Shown here one piece after another: positions 17,664-25,817 of a stretch of 64,000 nt of DNA. The stretch spans positions 62,001 through 126,000 of the forward strand of contig QWPB01000061.1 in assembly GCA_003671275.1 (NCBI GenBank). Reading direction: 5' to 3'. Position 1 is the first letter of the stretch. Each line of letters starts with the position of its first letter. A model generated the notes under the pieces. That model did not search any database. It saw only the letters and a list, made by a program, of their open reading frames with translations, and was not told where the DNA came from. A program made the translations under genes and the position numbers. This stretch comes from Planctomycetota bacterium. Its GTDB lineage: Bacteria > Planctomycetota > Planctomycetia > Planctomycetales > Planctomycetaceae.

Positions 17664-19058
17664 TCAGGCGATCAGTTCGGAGATGGGGCGGCCATCGGCA
17701 ATCGGTAACGGGCGGTTCAGAGCGTCCCGCATTTCGGTGTCCGCCGGAATCCCTAGCAGTTCGAAGACCGTGGCTGACAGGTCACCTGGGGTGACGGGAT
17801 TCAGGGCGGGGTAAGCGCCCTGTTTGTCCGAGGCACCGTAGACTTGTCCGCGTGGCATGCCGCCCCCGGCGGTCAGAACGGTATAGCACCGGGGCCAGTG
17901 GTCGCGAGAGAGGTTGTCGTTGATTCGGGGGGTTCGGCCAAACTCGCCCATCCAGAGGACCAGCGTTTCGTCGAGCAACCCCCGGTCATCCAGATCGTTG
18001 ATCAACACCGGCAAGGTATGGTCCGTGAGCGGCAAATGCCATGCCTTCAGGATGGGGTATTGTCGGGTATTGTTGAAACCATGGGTGTCCCAGCCGCCGC
18101 TGTCCGTTTTCTGACCTCCGATATTGCTGGAGAAGTAGACGTTCACGAACTTCACCCCAGATTCGACCAGCCGCCGCGCGAGCAGGCAACTTTGCCCATA
18201 GGTACTCCTTCCGTAGCGGTCGCGCATCTCCGGAGTTTCCCGCGACAAGTCGAACGCATCCCGGACCTTGGGCGAGTTCAGCATGGAGAGCGCCCGCTCG
18301 AAGTAGGAATTCATTCCTTGGGCAAGCGGCTGGGCTTCCAGCGACCGAATCTGCGAATTGACCAGTGACTGCATCTCCCGCCGCCGCTGCAGCCGTTCCG
18401 ACGAAACACCTGCGGGCAGGCTCAGCTCCGGCAGGCGGAACTGCGAATCGTTGGGGTCTTCGGTGATCAGCAACGGGTCGTGATGCCTGCCAAGAAAACT
18501 GGCATGTTGTCCCGGCGTGACCGATCCATCGGACATGACATGCGGCAACGCCACGAACGAGGGGAGCCCCGCCGATTGCGGCAAATACCGATTCGCCACG
18601 GAACCGTACGCCGGAAACAGTTCGATCGAATCCCGCAGCCGGATGTCATCCAGTGGTGGCGCATGTCCCGTTAATGCGTGGTAGGCTGCGGAGTTATGGT
18701 TGTTCATGGTGTGGTGAACGCTACGAATCAGCGTCACTTTGTGCATGACTTTTGCCATCTCGGGAAGGTGCTCGCAGACCGGCACTCCGGGCAATGAGGA
18801 GGCAATCCCATTGAACTGCGTGCGGACGCCACTCGGTGCCTCCAGCTTCAGATCAAATGTGTCCACATGACTGGGACCGCCGAACTGGTAAAGGAAGATG
18901 ACCGACTTGGCCTTGGCCACTTGTCGAGTGACCTCCTGACCCGGTAAAAAATGATTCATCCCGAGGCCCAGCAGCCCCGCACCCCCGATTCGTAAGGCAT
19001 CCCGCCGTGTCAGAATCGATTGCAAATGGTCTTGTTGCGTGGGGGTCATGAAACGCAT
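17664..19058 (-). CDS. DUF1501 protein, Tat-exported sulfatase-like
   Basis: A 464-residue protein of the planctomycete-rich DUF1501 family, related to the alkaline phosphatase/sulfatase superfamily. The N-terminal TRRDALRIGGAGLLGLGM is the usual Tat-like leader. Conserved stretches are FLYQFGGPSHVDTFD, the HHTMNNHNSAAYHALTGH region, GGWDTHGFN and LWMGEFGRTPRINDN. The start has a strong GGGGAGGA ribosome site 6 bp upstream. In other planctomycete genomes such genes are usually paired with DUF1549/DUF1553 cytochrome genes, but no such partner is visible here. The substrate is unknown. Confidence 0.92.
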   Translation of the reverse strand: MRFMTPTQQDHLQSILTRRDALRIGGAGLLGLGMNHFLPGQEVTRQVAKAKSVIFLYQFGGPSHVDTFDLKLEAPSGVRTQFNGIASSLPGVPVCEHLPEMAKVMHKVTLIRSVHHTMNNHNSAAYHALTGHAPPLDDIRLRDSIELFPAYGSVANRYLPQSAGLPSFVALPHVMSDGSVTPGQHASFLGRHHDPLLITEDPNDSQFRLPELSLPAGVSSERLQRRREMQSLVNSQIRSLEAQPLAQGMNSYFERALSMLNSPKVRDAFDLSRETPEMRDRYGRSTYGQSCLLARRLVESGVKFVNVYFSSNIGGQKTDSGGWDTHGFNNTRQYPILKAWHLPLTDHTLPVLINDLDDRGLLDETLVLWMGEFGRTPRINDNLSRDHWPRCYTVLTAGGGMPRGQVYGASDKQGAYPALNPVTPGDLSATVFELLGIPADTEMRDALNRPLPIADGRPISELIA

Positions 19059-19527
19059 CGGATTCCTCCCCTGGACGATGAAACCGGTTCCGGTGTCATG
19101 TGAGCCAGTAGTGTATCACACCCTGGCAACTGACTGCACAGGGGGCCGCCGTCGGACAATGAGTGTGTACTGTTGAATAGGCCGTGTCGCCCGGATTCGT
19201 CCCGCGAGGATCGATCCCACGGGATTCAAAGCTCACCACCCAAGTGCCACGATTGAACCACGTTCCAGAGGGCCGAGTGATTCTCCTGCCCTCCGGGTTG
19301 CGATGCAGCGGCCAACTCTGCCGATCCACGGACCCTGAGACCGCTGAAAACGCCATGATTGACCCTCTTAGCGTTCTAAATAACGACCATTGAGCGTCTG
19401 TGGAATATTTCCTAAGCTGTTTTTGGGTAATGGGATGCGTTTTCAGTTTGTGTTGACTGGAGGTGGTAACGGTTCGTGGAGCCCCTCTTGTCGTCGGATG
19501 GGGTTTCCGGGTACATCAGCGGTTCGC
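19059..19527. other. Gene-free intergenic region
   Basis: About 470 bp between the leftward DUF1501 gene and the rightward DUF2752 gene. Short open frames exist on both strands but have no recognisable protein pattern. The part at about 19360-19440 is more AT-rich and is the likely promoter area. I see no RNA gene or repeat. Confidence 0.4.
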
Positions 19528-19977
19528 ATGGCTCCTTCTTCGCGATCTTCCGAGGTTTTCCTCTCCCGCCGGGAACAGGTCCTCCTGATCCTGGGAGGGG
19601 GCGTGGGACTCATGTTGTTGTTGGTGGCTTGCGGACTGCGGCCTGATCCACGGGGGTATGGCACCCATCGACAACTTGGGTTACCGCCCTGCACGTTTCA
19701 GCTGGTCTGGGACATTCCGTGTCCCAGTTGTGGAGGGACGACGGCGTTTTCGCTGTTTGTTCGGGGACGGTGGGTTGCGGCCCTGCGTTCCAATGCGGGG
19801 GCGGCGCTGCTGGCGGGGTTGTGCGTGGTCGGTGTGCCCTGGGTGATCGGTTCGGTTCGGGCCGGGCGTTACCTCGGAATGCGTGATCCCGTGCAGGTGC
19901 TGGTGATTGTCATGGTCACACTGACAGTCGTGTCGTGTACACAGTGGGGGCTCCGTCTGGGAGGCTGGGTACCCTAG
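19528..19977 (+). CDS. DUF2752 membrane protein
   Basis: About 149 residues from the ATG at 19528; starts at 19498 or 19435 in the same frame are also possible. Three hydrophobic helices are visible (VLLILGGGVGLMLLLVACGL, ALLAGLCVVGVPWVIGSV and VLVIVMVTLTVVSCT). Between the first two lies the DUF2752 signature WDIPCPSCGGTTAFSLFVRG, with C-P-S-C-G-x-T-R/T. Members are small inner-membrane proteins of unknown role. It precedes two lipoprotein genes on the same strand by 62 bp and may share their transcript. Confidence 0.8.
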   Translation: MAPSSRSSEVFLSRREQVLLILGGGVGLMLLLVACGLRPDPRGYGTHRQLGLPPCTFQLVWDIPCPSCGGTTAFSLFVRGRWVAALRSNAGAALLAGLCVVGVPWVIGSVRAGRYLGMRDPVQVLVIVMVTLTVVSCTQWGLRLGGWVP

Positions 19978-20039
19978 TCGCCCGCGATGGGGCGTGCGGT
20001 TTCGTTCACCTCGACCTCTTTCCCTTCACAAGGTTTGCC

Positions 20040-20747
20040 ATGGATGGCACCACGCGGAATCGGATCTCCCGGCGTGCCGCTTGTCAGTCACTGGCAGCGG
20101 GAGTTTCCCTGCTGTTCACTGGCGGTTGTATTAATGTCGCGGCGATTGCTGGCAAGATGTTCATTGGCGATCCCAAGTCCAACTCGAAGGTGAAAGACAT
20201 TTCGGGGGTCGATCTCGAAGAGGCCGGACACCGCGTGATCCTGACCTGCCAGGCACCACTCTCGGTGATGGAAGGTTATGAATCGGCAGCCAGTGATCTG
20301 GAAGTCGAACTGCTTCGCCGGATGCGGCAGAAGAAAATTCCGACCGTCGACTCCGATGAAGTCGTTGAACTGCTGGATGCCCGTGGAGGGCAGTACAATC
20401 CACAGATTCTCATTGATGAAATTCCGGACGCTGACCTGTTGTTCGAATTGCGCATGGAGAGTTTTACCCTTAAGGATCTGAACACCCCACAAATGTATCA
20501 CGGTCAGTGTGCCGGTCGGATTATCGGCTTCCAGATTATTGGTGGGGAGGAGCATGGAAAAGCTCCAGGCTCTCGAATGATGAGTCAGTTCTTTGAGAAC
20601 GATTTCGACATCGATTATCCCAACGGTTACCCGATCCCACGTGAGAATATGTCGGAAATGATCTTTCGGAAGAAGTTTATCGGCTTCCTCGGTCAGCGGC
20701 TGGGGAATATCTTCTTCGATGTGACCAGCCAGGAGTTGTACTCGTGA
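20040..20747 (+). CDS. Lipoprotein, first of a tandem pair
   Basis: A 235-residue protein from the ATG at 20040, with an AAGG ribosome site. The N-terminus has a leader (RRAACQSLAAGVSLLFTGGC) ending in a lipobox, so it is a likely lipoprotein. The mature part has an alpha-beta pattern with helix LEVELLRRMRQKKIPTVDSD, then DEIPDADLLFELRMESFTL. The same order of elements occurs in the next protein, so I read them as divergent paralogs. The fold resembles periplasmic proteins that bind partner subunits, but no function is assigned. Its stop overlaps the start of the next gene (TGATG). Confidence 0.72.
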   Translation: MDGTTRNRISRRAACQSLAAGVSLLFTGGCINVAAIAGKMFIGDPKSNSKVKDISGVDLEEAGHRVILTCQAPLSVMEGYESAASDLEVELLRRMRQKKIPTVDSDEVVELLDARGGQYNPQILIDEIPDADLLFELRMESFTLKDLNTPQMYHGQCAGRIIGFQIIGGEEHGKAPGSRMMSQFFENDFDIDYPNGYPIPRENMSEMIFRKKFIGFLGQRLGNIFFDVTSQELYS

Positions 20748-21445
20748 TGTCTCACTCGGCGTGTCTGGCTACTTCCACGATGAATCCCCAGCCGCAGCGC
20801 TGGGCTGTCTGGCTGGGGGCATGTTTAGCACTGGTCCTGATGGCCGGATGTCAGCAGTTCGTGATTATCAGCTATCTGCTCGGCGGACCGCCGTCGATCG
20901 AACCGGATTTCGACAAGGAGACGGGACAGTCCTTAAAGGACAAAGATAAGACCGTGGCTGTGGTCTGCTTCGCCCCGCGCGAAATGTTGCTGGAGTTTCC
21001 GAACATCGATGACGAGATCGCCGCTCAGGTGTCGTACCGTCTGGCGGAAAACAAGATTTCCATCTGCAAGCCGGACTTCGTGCGGGCCTGGGTCGATGCC
21101 CACCCGAATTGGGAACTGGCCGAGGAAGTGGGGCGCGAATTCGAAGCCGACTACGTCATTGAGATCGAACTCTCCAGTTTCAGTCTGTATGAAGGAACCA
21201 GTACCACGCTCTATCGCGGGCGGGTCGAAGCGGATATTCACGTGACGGAGATGGACGATTCCGGGCATGGCGATCGGGTCTTCTCGAAGGAACTGGCGCT
21301 GGCTTATCCGCTGCATGTCGCCCGTTCGACATCCGAGCTGTCACTGGTGAAGTTCAAGCGGGAATATATTTCACGGGTCAGCGACAAGATCGGTTGGATG
21401 TTCTACGAGAGCTACAACGGCGACCAGATCCCCTGGTCGAACTAA
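20747..21445 (+). CDS. Lipoprotein, second of a tandem pair
   Basis: A 232-residue protein starting at the ATG overlapping the preceding stop; an in-frame GTG is just upstream and an internal ATG at 20780 is also possible. The leader WLGACLALVLMAGC ends in a lipobox. The mature part, VAVVCFAPREMLLEFPNIDD, then VSYRLAENKISICKPD and ELSSFSLYEGTSTTLYRG, parallels the first protein element for element. It is probably transcribed with the two genes before it. Its end overlaps the convergent PLP decarboxylase gene by 4 bp. Function unknown. Confidence 0.75.
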   Translation: MSHSACLATSTMNPQPQRWAVWLGACLALVLMAGCQQFVIISYLLGGPPSIEPDFDKETGQSLKDKDKTVAVVCFAPREMLLEFPNIDDEIAAQVSYRLAENKISICKPDFVRAWVDAHPNWELAEEVGREFEADYVIEIELSSFSLYEGTSTTLYRGRVEADIHVTEMDDSGHGDRVFSKELALAYPLHVARSTSELSLVKFKREYISRVSDKIGWMFYESYNGDQIPWSN

Positions 21446-22917
21446 CGGTGGAGCGATCGCAATTGCTGCAAAAGTAATTGCACGGTCGCGCGCGTCGTCA
21501 ACGGATTGATGATCGTCATTCGAAGGTACGCGACTCCGTCGATGGTCGTTTGCGAGATATAGAAAGTTCCGCTTTCAATTAACTGGCGGCGAAGTTCGCG
21601 GTTCAACTCGTTCCACTGCGAGGCCTCGATCTCTGCGGGCGTATAGCGAAACACGACGATGTTACACTGCGGACGGTACGGGGCCTGGAAGTCCGGCTGC
21701 TCTTGCAGGTCTTGCCACACCTCATCGGCCAGATCGAATGTCACGTCGATCAGATCCGCAAACACCTGCGGACCATAGGCACACCATACTCCCCACAGTC
21801 CATAGGCTGCGGCCCGTTTCGTACACTCCAGCGTCATCAGCCCGCAGTCGTATTCCGCCATCCCCGGTGCCGAAGGATCGAACAGATACGGAGCGTCCTG
21901 TTGAAATGCTGCAAACCGATGGATCGACTGTCGGTAAAAGACAAACGCACAGAGTGCGGGTACGTGCATCATCTTGTGGGCGTCGGCAATGAAGCTGTCG
22001 GCCCGGTTCAGCCCGGCGACCAGCGCGCGGTACTTGTCACTGAATGCAGCGGCTGCCCCGTGAGCGGCATCCACGTGCATCCAGACGTTGTACCGCTCGC
22101 ACAGATCCGCAATCGCTTCCAGGGGATCGAACGCTCCAATCGGGGTGGCGCAGGCACAGGCCACGACCGCCATCACAGGAATGCCATGGGCTGCACAATC
22201 GGCCAGTTGACGAGCCAGCTGCTGCGGGCACATTCGCCGCTGGTCATCCAGAGGGATGCGGATCACCTGGTTCGTACCCAGTCCCAGGATGCCTGCGGAC
22301 CGGGCGATACAGTAATGTGCATCCTGCTGCACCAGCAGGACCGGGGGGTGGGGCAGGGCCGCGACTCCCTCCTGCCAACTGGTCCCGAATACCACATTGC
22401 GAGCGGTCAGCAGTGCCGTCAGATTGGCGAGCGAGCCCCCGCTGGTGATCAACCCGGAGAACTCACCCGGTGACAGCCCGCACTGGAGCCCCAATCGCTG
22501 GATCAGCGCGCGTTCGATGGCCGTGGCCCAGGGGCCCATTTCATAGACAGCCATCACCTGATTGGTAATCGTTCCGATCGCATCGAATACGCCCGCCAGC
22601 GGGATCGGGCCGGGAACCTGATGCCCAATGTAATGCGGGTGATGCAGGTTCTGACCGTGGGTCAGGCACTGTTGAATCAGCCCGTCTATCCGTTCGTTAT
22701 CGGGCGTCGTCGTGCTGGCCATGTCCAGGGCCCGCCCCGCCATCGCGATCTTGTCGAGGGGATGCGTCCAGCGCTGGACGGGGCCTTGTCCCGCCAAAAC
22801 GTCCGTGAAGTACGTCTTGAGGGCCGACGTGGCCAGATCCAGGGTCCGGGTGAAATCCTCGGGAGAGAAAATCGCCTGAAGACGCTCTGCGGCGGTCGTG
22901 GTCGGACGGGGTGACAT
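21442..22917 (-). CDS. PLP-dependent group II amino acid decarboxylase
   Basis: A 491-residue fold type I PLP enzyme of the aromatic amino acid / glutamate decarboxylase family (DDC-like). K315 in FIADAHKMMHVP is the expected Schiff-base lysine. The motif HVDAAHGAAAAF (281-292) supplies the PLP-binding Asp, and GLITSGGSLANLTAL binds the cofactor phosphate. The substrate could be an aromatic amino acid, 2,4-diaminobutyrate or cysteate; sequence reading alone does not decide. It ends face to face with the lipoprotein gene, overlapping it by 4 bp. Confidence 0.9.
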   Translation of the reverse strand: MSPRPTTTAAERLQAIFSPEDFTRTLDLATSALKTYFTDVLAGQGPVQRWTHPLDKIAMAGRALDMASTTTPDNERIDGLIQQCLTHGQNLHHPHYIGHQVPGPIPLAGVFDAIGTITNQVMAVYEMGPWATAIERALIQRLGLQCGLSPGEFSGLITSGGSLANLTALLTARNVVFGTSWQEGVAALPHPPVLLVQQDAHYCIARSAGILGLGTNQVIRIPLDDQRRMCPQQLARQLADCAAHGIPVMAVVACACATPIGAFDPLEAIADLCERYNVWMHVDAAHGAAAAFSDKYRALVAGLNRADSFIADAHKMMHVPALCAFVFYRQSIHRFAAFQQDAPYLFDPSAPGMAEYDCGLMTLECTKRAAAYGLWGVWCAYGPQVFADLIDVTFDLADEVWQDLQEQPDFQAPYRPQCNIVVFRYTPAEIEASQWNELNRELRRQLIESGTFYISQTTIDGVAYLRMTIINPLTTRATVQLLLQQLRSLHR

Positions 22918-23277
22918 GGGTATCGAATGGGAGCCGGTCAGTCAGTGTACGCACGATAAACCATGTCCGCATGATGTCGAGCGCACCGAGCGTTCCGGGG
23001 CATTGGAATCATCGGTTCTCGATGAATCCATTCCGGTGCGTAACCGCTGATATTTCGAGGGACGGAAGAGGCCAGCCAGCGCCCTTGGGCACGTGGACGG
23101 TCTTCCTGGCGGGCACCGGTCATGTCCGGACAGGCAGCTTGTTCGGTGTGAAACACTGCAAACTTTCGGGGGTGTCCGGTCAGCCTTTCGGTTTTCATGC
23201 CGTTTGTGCAGACTGAAGGGATGAGTGGTGTTTTCTCCCACCACTCGATCCTGCGTGGTCCTGCCGGAATATCGACA
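22918..23277. promoter_or_regulatory. Divergent intergenic region
   Basis: About 360 bp between the leftward decarboxylase and rightward hemD. Open frames on both strands here lack any protein-like pattern. It should hold both promoters, but no convincing -35/-10 pair or operator was found. The hemD frame is open back to 23197. Confidence 0.35.
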
Positions 23278-24087
23278 ATGCTCAAGGTCTGCACGTTCGA
23301 AAGTCGTCGTTCGGAAGAGATGCTTTCGCTGATCCAGCGTCAGGGGGCGACAGCGGTCTCGGCTCCCTCATTGAAGGAGATCCGCCTTGATGAGAACAGC
23401 GACGTTCTGAAATTCGGGGAAGAGCTGTTGTCTGGGCAGATTGACATCGTGCTGTTTCTGACCGGTGTCGGAGCCCAGGCGATGCTTGACGTGCTGGTCA
23501 CTCGCTGGTCGATGGAGGCCATTGCCGGGGCGTTGAGTCGAACCATGGTTCTGGTTCGCGGCCCCAAGCCGGTCGGGGTTCTGCGATCATGTCAGATCAA
23601 GGTGGATTACCGGGCTCCCGAACCGAATACGTGGCGAGAAGTGGTCAGCATGATCGACAGCACCCCGATTCCGATTGCGGGGCAGGTGGTCGCCTTACAG
23701 GAATACGGCCAGCCTCAGAAGGAACTGGCCCAGGCGCTCCGTGATCGGCTGGCGGAGGTCCGCAGCGTACCGGTCTACAAGTGGGCCTTGCCCGATGACC
23801 TGGCTCCCCTGGAGGCCGCCATCCGGTCCACGATTGCGGGTGACCTGGACGTACTGCTGTTTACCAGTGCGCAGCAGGCCGTGAACACTCTCGATGTGGC
23901 TGACCGGTTGGGCTTGCGCGGGGCGTGGGTCGAAGCTGCGAGAAAATGTGTGATCGGCAGTATTGGTCCCACTGCGACAGAGATGCTTGAATCACTCGGG
24001 CTGCGACCCGATCTGGAACCCTCTCACGGCAAGATGGGCCATCTGGTGATCGAGACTCTCGCCCTGGCCCGTTCAGCTCGGGGGTGA
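23278..24087 (+). CDS. hemD: Uroporphyrinogen-III synthase
   Basis: A 269-residue enzyme that closes hydroxymethylbilane into uroporphyrinogen III in heme and corrinoid synthesis. The usual two-domain pattern is seen: CTFESRRSEEMLSLIQRQGA at the start, DIVLFLTGVGAQAMLDVL, the linker ALSRTMVLVRGPKPVGVLR, then DLDVLLFTSAQQAVNTLDVA and CVIGSIGPTATEMLESLGL near the end. HemD sequences are poorly conserved, but this order is diagnostic. I chose the ATG at 23278 because the family starts just before the first strand. Confidence 0.88.
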   Translation: MLKVCTFESRRSEEMLSLIQRQGATAVSAPSLKEIRLDENSDVLKFGEELLSGQIDIVLFLTGVGAQAMLDVLVTRWSMEAIAGALSRTMVLVRGPKPVGVLRSCQIKVDYRAPEPNTWREVVSMIDSTPIPIAGQVVALQEYGQPQKELAQALRDRLAEVRSVPVYKWALPDDLAPLEAAIRSTIAGDLDVLLFTSAQQAVNTLDVADRLGLRGAWVEAARKCVIGSIGPTATEMLESLGLRPDLEPSHGKMGHLVIETLALARSARG

Positions 24088-24624
24088 AGATTCTACGAAC
24101 GGAGCCCGCGCACGTCATGAAGCCGGAAGTCGATGGGCTGTCGTTCACCAGCGAGCCTCCGACGTGAGTCGAGGGTATCTCTCGGGAAGTGTCGCTACGG
24201 CCCCGGTATGCCTTCGGAGTCGCAGGCAGTGGGGTGCTACTGCGAATCGGATTCCGACGACCAGTGTGTTACGAATCGGGATGAGACGGACCACTGCTGG
24301 CTTGCCCAGCAGTGTCCGCTGGATGTGGTCAGTTAGGGAATGGTGACAAGGGAGACGCTCGACTCCCCCTGAAGCCTAACCCAGCAGGTCCGGAGGGAAT
24401 GGAGCCATTCGGGGCAAGTCCGGGTCTTACGGCATCCCCGGCAAGATATGATACCGGGCACTGGACCATTTCCAATTGATGGCCCGCTCGAACCATGGTC
24501 AGTTTCAACCGGGGGCTAGCGCCCGGCGGCTGATTTTGATCAGCCGGAACGCGCTAGCGTCCGGTTTCTGGTCGCGCTCGCCCTGGCACGGAGGACTCAC
24601 GTCCTCTGCTCACTAGCTCTCTCC
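24088..24624. other. Gene-free region with one palindromic repeat
   Basis: About 540 bp between hemD and the aspS remnant. Apart from the repeat at 24507-24566 I see no gene, RNA or terminator. Short open frames in it have no protein pattern. Confidence 0.4.
24507..24566. repeat. REP-like double palindrome
   Basis: Nested inverted repeats of 60 bp. The outer arms are aaccgggggctagcg and cgctagcgtccggtt (two mismatches). The inner arms are ggctga and tcagcc. The gctagcg-based arms look like a dispersed planctomycete intergenic element as far as I recall; only one copy is in this window. Confidence 0.65.
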
Positions 24625-25178
24625 CTACTGCTTCACATCCAGCTTGATGTGCAGGTCGCGGATCTGGCGGGCGTCGACTTCGCTGGGGGCGCCGGTCATT
24701 TGGTCGGCAGCCTTCTGGGTCTTGGGGAAGGCGATGACGTCGCGGATGTTGTCTCCACCGGTGAACATCATCACCCAGCGGTCGAGGCCGAGGGCGATGC
24801 CGCCGTGGGGCGGGGCGCCGTAGCGGAGGGCGTCGAGGAAGAAGCCGAAGCGCTGCTCGGCTTCTTCTTCCTTGATGTTCATCAGGTCAAAGACCCGCTC
24901 TGCTGGATCTTGGGGTCGTGGATCCGCACGCTGCCGCTGGCGGCTTCGTAGCCGTTGCAGATCAGGTCATACGACGAGGCCCGGACCTTGCCGGGATCGG
25001 TGTGCAGGTACTGCTCGTCGTCGGGATGGATCGAGCAGAACGGGTGATGCTCGGCGTCCCACCGCTTCTCGTCCTCGTTCCAGGTGAACAGAGGGAAGTC
25101 CAGCACCCAGAATACCTCCATGGTGTTCGGATCGAACAGATTCTGCTCCCGTGCGATCCGGTTACGGACAGCGCTCAA
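24625..25178 (-). pseudogene. Truncated, frameshifted duplicate of the aspS 3' third
   Basis: This segment repeats the last part of aspS, including [10 protein letters not shown] at the end and the motif 3 region [10 protein letters not shown]. It begins abruptly at about 25178 at the [10 protein letters not shown] segment, far inside the aspS coding sequence. A +2 insertion (ctct where intact aspS has ct, near 24900) shifts the frame after KIQQ, so two frames are needed to follow the homology. It lacks the anticodon-binding and most of the catalytic domain. Many scattered substitutions show that the duplication is not recent, or that the copy came from a related aspS. Confidence 0.88.
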
Positions 25179-25183
25179 GGCGG

Positions 25184-25714
25184 CTACAGAGGCCCTTTCC
25201 CGTCTCCTCGTAACAACACCAAGATGGTAATGAGAGCTAGAACCCAGAGAAAAGCCAACCCCGCGTGAACAACCATTGAGACCTGTTTCGCATGCGAGAC
25301 ACCTATGTCAGCGTGTTTACTCAGAGCCTTTGTGAACAGTAGATGCTCGACAAATATCCACACTGGCAACAAGAACCACCATACCTTTAACTCAAGCCTT
25401 AAGCCTGCGGGTTCTTGAGGCGATAGAACTTTCACAAGAATGACCACTGCGAGAAAGATCACGAATAACGCGATCCCTGCGACGCAAGAGTGTACTAATG
25501 AAATAAGCAGACCTTGTCTCAAGGTGAATCTCGACTTCTTCGGCAGCACGAACCGACTTGCGGCCATGACGCCAGCGAGCACAAAAAGAGCGCGAACGGC
25601 TACAAAAATTCCGTAAATCATCAACATCACGATTGGGATCGCAGCTCCGACGCTCGCGTCTCCTGCTGCGAGAACTGGACGTGAAAGAGACTCAGAGAAA
25701 AACTCTGGCATCAA
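25184..25714 (-). CDS. Small four-helix membrane protein, unknown
   Basis: A 176-residue protein with about four hydrophobic helices ([76 protein letters not shown]). I recognise no family. Its base composition is visibly more AT-rich than the neighbours. It sits between intact aspS and the broken aspS 3' copy, and its last residues run into the edge of the duplicate. This suggests that it arrived together with the partial duplication. Transfer is an inference from composition and placement. Confidence 0.6.
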   Translation of the reverse strand: MMPEFFSESLSRPVLAAGDASVGAAIPIVMLMIYGIFVAVRALFVLAGVMAASRFVLPKKSRFTLRQGLLISLVHSCVAGIALFVIFLAVVILVKVLSPQEPAGLRLELKVWWFLLPVWIFVEHLLFTKALSKHADIGVSHAKQVSMVVHAGLAFLWVLALITILVLLRGDGKGPL

Positions 25715-25734
25715 CGCATCCTATTTTTGGCGAT

Positions 25735-25794
25735 CTCGATCCCAAGCTCCGGCTTGGGGACGTCTATCCTCGAAGCTCTGCTTCGCTGCGTGCC
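25735..25794. repeat. Double-hairpin element family C, copy 1
   Basis: About 60 bp with two adjacent stem-loops: tcccaagctccggcttggga and cgaagctctgcttcg, followed by ctgcgtgcc. A close relative lies at 51312-51370 inside the sdh operon. Here it separates intact aspS from the inserted membrane-protein gene. Confidence 0.7.
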
Positions 25795-25817
25795 AAGCAG
25801 CTGCCGCTCGCTTGTCA

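Noticed and set aside
22911-23294. Overlapping open frames between the PLP decarboxylase and hemD
   Set aside because: No ribosome site or protein-like composition on either strand; probably promoter DNA.
24625-25178. aspS fragment as two separate small genes
   Set aside because: A +2 frameshift and lack of the N-terminal domains make it a remnant, not two genes.
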